Below are positions 7,436 through 12,344 of a stretch of DNA of 12,344 bases, piece by piece. The stretch comes from CAZUDI01 sp964618975 (GTDB lineage: Bacteria > Desulfobacterota > Desulfomonilia > UBA1062): the NCBI GenBank assembly GCA_964618975.1, contig CAZUDI010000080.1:1-12344 (forward strand), in the 5' to 3' direction. Both the position numbers and the translations under genes were made by a program. Numbering within the stretch: the first letter of the stretch is position 1; each line of letters starts with the position of its first letter. The notes beneath the pieces are model-generated. The model had not been told where the DNA came from and did not search any database. It saw only the letters and a list, made by a program, of their open reading frames with translations.

Positions 7436-7471
7436 TCCTCCTTGATTTTTTTTACGACCATCCATGGTCGT
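7436..7471 (-). promoter_or_regulatory. Candidate CsrA/RsmA double site in the fliC leader
   Basis: In the leader RNA a perfect stem (ACGACC/GGTCGT) presents the hexaloop ATGGAT, which fits the ANGGAN loop of high-affinity CsrA sites (GGA at 7463..7461). About 22-25 bases downstream the Shine-Dalgarno region reads ATCAAGGAGGAT, with two further GGA triplets (7441..7439 and 7438..7436). One hairpin site plus one site over the ribosome binding site is the arrangement used for CsrA repression of flagellin translation in Bacillus subtilis hag. The structure is seen directly; the binding is inferred. Confidence 0.5.
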
Positions 7472-7562
7472 GTGGTTTTTTGTTGCGTGATCAGTATTTT
7501 CGGCCCTGATCCGGCCCTGCCGGGCACAACCTCCTTTCTCAAAATCTTTGCCGCTTATGTAT

Positions 7563-7589
7563 TCATCGACCACCTTGGCCATTACTTTA
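7563..7589 (-). promoter_or_regulatory. Sigma-28-like promoter of fliC
   Basis: On the minus strand TAAAGTAA (7589..7582) and GTCGATGA (7570..7563) are separated by 11 bases, exactly the spacing of the FliA consensus TAAAGTTT-N11-GCCGATAA, with six of eight matches in each half. A start near 7556 would give a leader of about 128 bases, containing the CCGGC/GCCGG hairpin (7511-7523) and the GGA hairpin next to the start codon. I found no sigma-54 -24/-12 pair in this region. Confidence 0.55.
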
Positions 7590-7910
7590 ATAATTTTTTC
7601 CATGCAAGCCATCCAAAACAGCAGGGAACCTCTCAACCATACCCACCTCTCACCCGCATCTTCCCCTTCCTCTTCAGGGGCACCCGGTCAAGTTTACCCC
7701 TGGACCTGTCAATTTTCCGCCGGCTTCGGCGCGCCCACTCTACATGCATGTATTTGATATCTTATGCTTTTATTGTCATTCATCTCGCGGCATATGTTTT
7801 GCATCCTCTTCCAGCGACATGGTCGAGCCCACCGGATACAGCGAGACCGGGCACGGGAAGAAACTCACCCGTGACGGGCGGAGCCTTGAGGACAGCCGGC
7901 AGGCGGTGAC

Positions 7911-7941
7911 TTGATGGATTCCGACAGATACCGGCTATAAT
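7911..7941 (+). promoter_or_regulatory. Possible sigma-70 promoter of the glycosyltransferase operon
   Basis: A perfect TATAAT (7936-7941) is preceded by TTGATG (7911-7916), with a longer than ideal 19-base spacer. Transcription would begin near 7948, giving a leader of about 180 bases to the ATG at 8131. The -10 is strong; the -35 is weak. Confidence 0.4.
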
Positions 7942-8065
7942 GATAAGAGGTAGATATCTTGCCTGGCAATGAGAGCGGATGTCTTTGCACGTCGTCATAA
8001 AATATGAGCAGATCAAACCAGCATTTACCCTGAAGGGATGAAGTCTGCCCGAAGCAATCCGCAGA

Positions 8066-8097
8066 AAGCTTCTCAGCCTTCCGAAAGAGAGAAGCTT
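8066..8097 (+). other. Leader hairpin before the TPR-glycosyltransferase
   Basis: AAGCTTCTC (8066-8074) pairs perfectly with GAGAAGCTT (8089-8097), and the loop can close further through CTT/AAG. It ends 33 bases before the start codon of a gene that lacks a recognisable Shine-Dalgarno sequence. It is not followed by a T tract on either strand, so it is not a terminator. A role in translation control is possible but unproven. Confidence 0.35.
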
Positions 8098-8130
8098 CAT
8101 AACCATTCCTGTTGGTAGTGTGAATCAAAC

Positions 8131-9816
8131 ATGGAACAAGGACTAAACAAGCTTAAACAGTTAAAAAGGGCCCTGAAAAGGGATCCTGATTCCTATAACG
8201 CCAATCTCCAGATGGGCATGTACTATATATATAAGGAGAACATCCCCGAGGCCCTGCCCTTCCTCGAGAAGGCGTCATCGGCAATGCCGGACAATGCCGA
8301 GCTGAGCTTTGTCATCGCCAATGCCTGCCGGGGTATCGGGATTCCTGATAAGGCCGCGCAGTACTTCATCAGGGCCCTTGAGATATCCCCCGACAACTTT
8401 GAATACCTGCATGCCTATGGACAGCTGCTGCAGTCATCGGGCGATCTGGACAAGGCCATAGAGCAATTCATCAGGGCCTCGACTATAAAGCCTGAAGGCT
8501 TTGAACTCCTCAACGATATCGGGGTGCTCTTCTTCCAGAAGCAGGATTACACACGATCGATCGAGTATCTGGAAAAGGCCTGCTCGTCAAACCCCAACTA
8601 CAGTCTTGCCTTGGTCAATAGCGGGTATGTCTATCTCGCCAGGGACGAGCTGGAACAGACCAGAACGGTCATCGACAGGCTTGAGTCACTTGACGCTTAT
8701 GATCCGGAGTTTCTGGAGCTGAAAAACCAGTACCTGAGCCGCTCCAGACAAATATCCGCTCAGCATGAGGAGCTGCAGACCGACCTCAACTTCTCGGAAC
8801 AGCTCTTTTCGATCATGCCGCTCAAGATCATCAAGAATTTCGGCGAGGACAAGCTTCCCCGGGAGATCGGCCTGTCCATCGTGGTTCCCATCCACAACGA
8901 AGAAGAGAACATCCCCCTGCTATACGAGGAACTGGTGGCCGTGCTGTCCAACCTTAGGGAGGCCTATGAGATCATCCTTGTCAATGACGGCAGCACGGAC
9001 GGGAGCCGGCAGGCCCTGGAGCAGATCGCCCGGGGCGACCGGAATGTCCGCGTCATCGAGTTCCGCCGCAACTATGGCCAGACCGCGGCACTCAGCGCCG
9101 GGTTCAAATATGCGCGCGGCAGCGTGGTCATCACCATGGATGCCGACCTGCAGAACGATCCGGCCGACATCCCCCGGCTGCTGGAGAAGATGGCCGAGGG
9201 CTACGACCTCGTCAGCGGCTGGCGCAAAGACCGCAACGACAAACAACTCACACGCGTGATCCCTTCGAAAATCGCCAATGGCCTGATCAACCGGCTGATC
9301 TCGGCCACCGGGGTGCAGCTGCACGATTACGGCTGCACGCTCAAGGCGTACAAGCGCGGCATCATCAAGAACATCAACCTCTACGGCGAAATGCACCGCT
9401 TCATCCCCTGCTTCGCGGCCTGGCTGGGGGTGAAGGTCACCGAGATCCCGGTCAACCACCGCCCCAGGATCCACGGACAGGCCAAGTACGGGCTGTCACG
9501 CGTGCCGCGGGTCATCTTCGACCTGCTGGTGGTCAGGTTCTTTGCCGACTATATGACCCGGCCGATCCAGTTTTTCGGCAAGATCGCCCGCAAGCTGGGG
9601 GCGGTCGGGGTGCTGCTGCTCTTCCTGTTGTGCCTGGCCACGCTTTTCACCCCCCTGGTGCTCAGCGCCGGCGAACTCCTGATCATGCTCGCCATCCTGA
9701 TGGTGGCCGTCCTGCAGATCATCACCATGGGTCTCCTGGGCGAGATCATGGTGCGGGCCTATTTTGAGACCCAGAAGAAGGATTCCTTCATCGTCAGGAG
9801 GATCATCAACCACTGA
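8131..9816 (+). CDS. TPR-GT2 glycosyltransferase fusion, membrane-anchored
   Basis: A 561-residue two-part protein. Residues about 15-205 form degenerate tetratricopeptide repeats (e.g. PEALPFLEKASSAMPDNAEL, DKAAQYFIRALEISPDN, DKAIEQFIRASTIKP). Residues about 247-480 are a family 2 glycosyltransferase of the DPM1/ArnC/GtrB type: SIVVPIHNEEENI, VNDGSTDGS, NYGQTAALSAGF, the metal- and nucleotide-binding DAD at 337-339, GEMHRFIP (419-426) and HRPRIHGQAKYG. Two membrane helices follow (about 488-510 and 514-540), as in enzymes that transfer a sugar to undecaprenyl phosphate. The donor and acceptor are unknown, and the TPR part may bind a protein partner or acceptor. The start at 8131 is the first possible one, because an in-frame TAG lies 13 bases upstream; there is no clear Shine-Dalgarno sequence. 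The stop overlaps the next start (TGATG). It is divergent from fliC, so flagellin glycosylation is plausible. The TPR half is less GC-rich than the GT half. Confidence 0.88.
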   Translation: MEQGLNKLKQLKRALKRDPDSYNANLQMGMYYIYKENIPEALPFLEKASSAMPDNAELSFVIANACRGIGIPDKAAQYFIRALEISPDNFEYLHAYGQLLQSSGDLDKAIEQFIRASTIKPEGFELLNDIGVLFFQKQDYTRSIEYLEKACSSNPNYSLALVNSGYVYLARDELEQTRTVIDRLESLDAYDPEFLELKNQYLSRSRQISAQHEELQTDLNFSEQLFSIMPLKIIKNFGEDKLPREIGLSIVVPIHNEEENIPLLYEELVAVLSNLREAYEIILVNDGSTDGSRQALEQIARGDRNVRVIEFRRNYGQTAALSAGFKYARGSVVITMDADLQNDPADIPRLLEKMAEGYDLVSGWRKDRNDKQLTRVIPSKIANGLINRLISATGVQLHDYGCTLKAYKRGIIKNINLYGEMHRFIPCFAAWLGVKVTEIPVNHRPRIHGQAKYGLSRVPRVIFDLLVVRFFADYMTRPIQFFGKIARKLGAVGVLLLFLLCLATLFTPLVLSAGELLIMLAILMVAVLQIITMGLLGEIMVRAYFETQKKDSFIVRRIINH

Positions 9817-11723
9817 TGTGCGGCATCGCAGGCATCGTGACAAAGGAACGGGTCAACCCACAGGACCTGACGGCCATGCTCGCGGCCCTGGGTCATCGCG
9901 GGCCCGATGACCGCGGCAGCGAGATCATCAGCGGCCCGGACAAGATGGTGGCCCTGGGGCATACCCGTCTGAGCATCATCGACCTGAGTAAGGCCGCCCA
10001 CCAGCCCATGGCCAACGAAGACAATTCCCTCTGGCTGACCTTCAACGGGGAGATCTATAATTTCCGGGCCTTGAGACATGACCTCGAAAAACGCGGCCAC
10101 CGGTTCAAGTCAAAGACCGACAGCGAAGTGCTCCTGCACGGCTACGAAGAGTATGGCAGCGGTATCTTCAAACGCCTGAACGGCATGTTCGCCTGCGCCC
10201 TCTGGGACAGCCTTAATCAGACCCTCATCCTGGGGAGAGACCGCTACGGCCAGAAGCCGCTCTTTTACTGGCAGCAGGAAGGCACCTTCGTCTTTGCCTC
10301 CGAACTCAAGGCCCTGCTCAGGCACCCCGCCATCCATCCCGATATCGACCCGGCCTCCCTCAGTCGCTACCTTTTGTTCGAGTATGTACCCGCCCCCCAC
10401 TGCCTGATCCGCAATGTGCGCAAGCTGGAGGCCGGCACTTACCTGACGCACCGCGCCGGTGAAATCAAAATCGAACGTTACTGGGAGATCGGCTTTCATA
10501 ATAATGGTGATCCCTCAATCAGTGACGCAGTCTCAGCCGGCGAGCGTCTGGAACACGAGCTCGAGGCCGCCGTGGGTCGCCACCTGGAAAGCGATGTACC
10601 TTTAGGCGTGTTCCTGAGCGGCGGGATCGATTCCAGCGCCATCGTGGCCATGATGAGCCGGCGCCTGCCCGCAAGACAGATCAAGACCTTCTGCATCGGC
10701 TTCAAGGAAAGCTCCTTCGATGAATCGGCGCACGCCCGCAAGGTTGCCGGTCATTTCGGCACCGAGCATCACGAGCAGATCCTGGATGCCGGCACGATGC
10801 TCGAGATCCTGCCGGAGATCTGGGGCTTCATGGACGAACCCTTGGCGGACGCCTCCATCATCCCCACCTACCTGCTCTCCAGATTCACCCGTGACCACGT
10901 CACCGTGGCCCTGGGCGGCGACGGCGGCGACGAGCTCTTCTGCGGCTACGACCCCTTCGTGGCCCATAAACTGGCTGAGGCCTACGCGCTTGTGCCCGGC
11001 TGGCTGCATCGCGGCATACTGGAGCCTCTGAGTCGCTACCTGCCGGTCTCGGACCGGAATATGAGCCTTGATTTCCGGCTCAAGCAGACCCTGAAGGGGC
11101 TCCCCTACCCGCTGCCCATCCGCAATCAGGTCTGGCTGGGGGCCTTCTCCCTGGAGGAACAGCACCAGCTATTCGCGTCCGATTTTCTGCATGAAGCCCA
11201 AAAATGCGACCCCTACGCCGAGATCATGACCACCGATCGCGCCGGCATCTTCCGCGACAAATACGACGAACTGATTTGGCTCTATTCCAAATATTACCTG
11301 GCGGGCGACATCCTCACCAAGGTCGATCGCGCCAGCATGGCCTGCTCCCTGGAGGTACGCGCCCCCTTTCTGGACGCCGACCTGACCGATTTCATCAACC
11401 GCCTGCCGTCGAACCTCAAGCTGAAAGGCCTCAGGCGCAAATATCTCCTGAAACAGGTCATGCAGAAACATCTGCCCCCAGAAATTCTCAAGCGCTCCAA
11501 GAAAGGCTTCGGCATTCCGCTTTCCGCCTGGCTGAAGACCGAGCTTCAGCCCTTCATGCGGGAAACCCTGAACGCTGGGAATACCCAGGCCATCTTCCGG
11601 CCCCAGGCCGTGAACACCTTGATTGAGGATCACCTGAACCGGCGGCGCGATAACCGCAAGCAGCTCTGGACACTGATCTGCCTGGAAATGTGGCGGCAGA
11701 ACCTGATATACAGCGAGGTCTGA
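9816..11723 (+). CDS. AsnB-type glutamine-hydrolysing asparagine synthase / amidotransferase
   Basis: A 635-residue class II glutamine amidotransferase joined to an ATP-pyrophosphatase synthase domain. The nucleophile Cys2 directly follows the initiator Met (MCGIAGIV), so the start is fixed. The glutaminase domain shows RGPDDRG (28-34) and FNGEIYN (76-82). The synthase domain shows the PP-loop SGGIDSS (268-274), GDGGDELF (368-375), TKVDRASMACSLEVRAPFLD (501-520) and KKGFGIPL (562-569). Catalytic parts of both domains are intact. The reaction expected for the family is ATP-dependent transfer of glutamine ammonia to a carboxylate. True AsnB makes asparagine, but genes like this in polysaccharide and glycosylation clusters are often assigned to amidating sugar acids, and the context favours that. 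Translation is probably coupled to the preceding gene through a one-base TGATG overlap; an AGGAGG lies 15 bases upstream. Which substrate is used cannot be read from sequence. Confidence 0.9.
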   Translation: MCGIAGIVTKERVNPQDLTAMLAALGHRGPDDRGSEIISGPDKMVALGHTRLSIIDLSKAAHQPMANEDNSLWLTFNGEIYNFRALRHDLEKRGHRFKSKTDSEVLLHGYEEYGSGIFKRLNGMFACALWDSLNQTLILGRDRYGQKPLFYWQQEGTFVFASELKALLRHPAIHPDIDPASLSRYLLFEYVPAPHCLIRNVRKLEAGTYLTHRAGEIKIERYWEIGFHNNGDPSISDAVSAGERLEHELEAAVGRHLESDVPLGVFLSGGIDSSAIVAMMSRRLPARQIKTFCIGFKESSFDESAHARKVAGHFGTEHHEQILDAGTMLEILPEIWGFMDEPLADASIIPTYLLSRFTRDHVTVALGGDGGDELFCGYDPFVAHKLAEAYALVPGWLHRGILEPLSRYLPVSDRNMSLDFRLKQTLKGLPYPLPIRNQVWLGAFSLEEQHQLFASDFLHEAQKCDPYAEIMTTDRAGIFRDKYDELIWLYSKYYLAGDILTKVDRASMACSLEVRAPFLDADLTDFINRLPSNLKLKGLRRKYLLKQVMQKHLPPEILKRSKKGFGIPLSAWLKTELQPFMRETLNAGNTQAIFRPQAVNTLIEDHLNRRRDNRKQLWTLICLEMWRQNLIYSEV

Positions 11724-11726
11724 TGA

Positions 11727-12344
11727 ATGAGCAGGGCAAACCTGGAACAGATCAATGAACTCATGACGGATATCTTTCACGCCTTCAAGAGCCTGCCTGA
11801 TGAGGCCAAGGAGTTCCTGCTGCAAGAACTCAGCGAATCCCTGCGTACCCGCAACAACTCGAGCGTCTACACCCTCCACACCTTCAAGGGGATCCACCAC
11901 AAGGCCCTCGAGTTGGGGCTTACGGTACACGGCAGCTCGATACTGGAAATCGGACCCGGCAAGCCGCTGGGTACCGCCATCTTCTGGAATTATGCCGGTG
12001 CACGCAAATACACCGCCATCGACAAATTTACCGAAGTGAACCAGGACGATGTGTGGCTGAGACGTTTCCGGAGTCTGCTGGATCACAACATCTTCAATCC
12101 ATTCGGGATCGATATCGATACCCTGATCAGACAGGAAAACGAAACTCTTAAACTCGATTGCAAACACATCCAGCTGATCCAGGACGATCTGGCAACGCAC
12201 GATTTTGAGAGCGAAACCTTCGATTTCATTTATTCCAACGCCGTCTTGGAACACATGTGTGATCTCGAGGTCATGTTCAGAAGGCTTCATGAAATCCTGG
12301 CACCAGGGGGCCTCATGTTCCACAGCATCGATCTGCGCGAACAT
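11727..12344 (+). CDS. Class I SAM-dependent methyltransferase, 3' end beyond window
   Basis: The first 206 residues are visible and the frame is open to the right edge. A helical N-terminal region (1-65) precedes a Rossmann-type methyltransferase core. Motif I is SILEIGPGKPLG (71-82), the SAM-ribose acidic residue lies in TAIDKF (D99), a QDDL acidic turn is at 152-155, the post-motif strand is FDFIYSNAVLEHM (165-177), and LAPGGLMFHSID is at 191-202. This is the Methyltransf_11/25 type pattern. The substrate is unknown; in this operon a sugar or a glycan-modified residue is likely. The start ATG follows two in-frame stops (TGA TGA ATG) and sits eight bases after GAGG within the end of the upstream gene. 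An alternative ATG at 11723 stops after eleven codons. Confidence 0.85.
   Translation, partial: MSRANLEQINELMTDIFHAFKSLPDEAKEFLLQELSESLRTRNNSSVYTLHTFKGIHHKALELGLTVHGSSILEIGPGKPLGTAIFWNYAGARKYTAIDKFTEVNQDDVWLRRFRSLLDHNIFNPFGIDIDTLIRQENETLKLDCKHIQLIQDDLATHDFESETFDFIYSNAVLEHMCDLEVMFRRLHEILAPGGLMFHSIDLREH

Larger units (their letters stand above)
7590..8130. other. Divergent intergenic region between fliC and the glycosyltransferase operon
   Basis: No gene is supported here; the open frames give Pro/Ser/His-rich shadow peptides. The region is richer in A and T than the flanking genes. It holds several small inverted repeats (CAGGGG/CCCCTG, 7675-7702; CGCCG/CGGCG, 7718-7731; CACGGG/CCCGTG, 7852-7873), a TATAAT element facing right at 7936-7941, and a hairpin close to the start of the next gene (8066-8097). 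The 7852-7910 part is structured and GC-rich. I compared it with c-di-GMP riboswitch motifs from memory and could not support a match. Confidence 0.4.

Noticed and set aside
7454..7482. Plus-strand terminator made of the GGA hairpin and the following T6
   Set aside because: No plus-strand gene lies upstream to terminate, and four bases separate the stem from the T run. The hairpin makes better sense on the minus strand in the fliC leader.
7429..7542. Upstream in-frame extension of fliC
   Set aside because: The frame is open to 7542, but the extra residues are not flagellin-like. The canonical MSLRINTN start has a strong AAGGAGG in front of it.
7412..7636. 74-residue minus-strand frame containing a Lys/Glu-rich helix-like stretch before fliC
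   Set aside because: It overlaps the sigma-28-like promoter and the fliC leader, has no ribosome binding site, and degenerates into a low-quality peptide after about 30 residues.
7840..7910. Riboswitch-like GC-rich segment (GGGCACGGG...GACGGGCGGAGCC...AGCCGG)
   Set aside because: It is superficially reminiscent of a c-di-GMP-I riboswitch, but the GGGCAAACC and GACGCAAAGCC cores are not present and the spacing does not fit.
11169..12344. 391-residue open frame on the minus strand reaching the right edge
   Set aside because: It lies opposite the amidotransferase and the methyltransferase, both of which show intact family motifs, and it has no recognisable domain.
1..12344. CRISPR arrays, tRNA or rRNA genes, insertion sequences
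   Set aside because: Reading both strands I saw no regularly spaced direct repeats, no tRNA-like cloverleaf, no rRNA sequence and no transposase motifs or terminal inverted repeats.

Overview
The window looks like a flagellar filament locus from a Gram-negative bacterium with GC-rich coding sequence. Flagellin, FlaG and FliD most resemble what I recall of Desulfuromonadota/Geobacter-type proteins, especially the insert in the FliD C-terminal region. That placement is an inference from memory, not a search.

Left to right: (a) a gene starting at the very left edge on the minus strand, of which only the promoter, ribosome binding site and start codon are visible; (b) a PLP-dependent group II decarboxylase (484-2082, minus), followed by a short coding-like frame (311-427, minus); (c) about 540 bases with no convincing gene; (d) the filament genes on the minus strand in the order fliC (7428-6268), flaG (6183-5758), fliD (5682-2629), with a sigma-28-like promoter before fliC and another before fliD, a CsrA-type hairpin in the fliC leader, and a very long G/C stem-loop between fliC and flaG; (e) a 700-base divergent intergenic region; (f) a plus-strand operon of three tightly packed genes: a TPR-glycosyltransferase fusion (8131-9816), an AsnB-type glutamine-dependent amidotransferase (9816-11723) and a class I SAM methyltransferase that runs off the right edge (11727-12344).

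How the parts fit: FliC is the filament subunit, FliD the cap that folds incoming flagellin, and FlaG a filament-length or adhesion accessory. The plus-strand operon has the content of a glycan-building and glycan-decorating unit. Its position, back to back with flagellin, suggests flagellin glycosylation, but surface polysaccharide synthesis is an equally legitimate reading. fliS, fliW and csrA are not in the window.

The observations most worth a second look are the two-site GGA leader of fliC (a possible CsrA/FliW switch), the 1017-residue FliD with a duplicated head module, and the TPR-GT2 fusion with its amidotransferase and methyltransferase partners. The perfect 18-bp fliC/flaG stem and the small frame after the decarboxylase also deserve attention.
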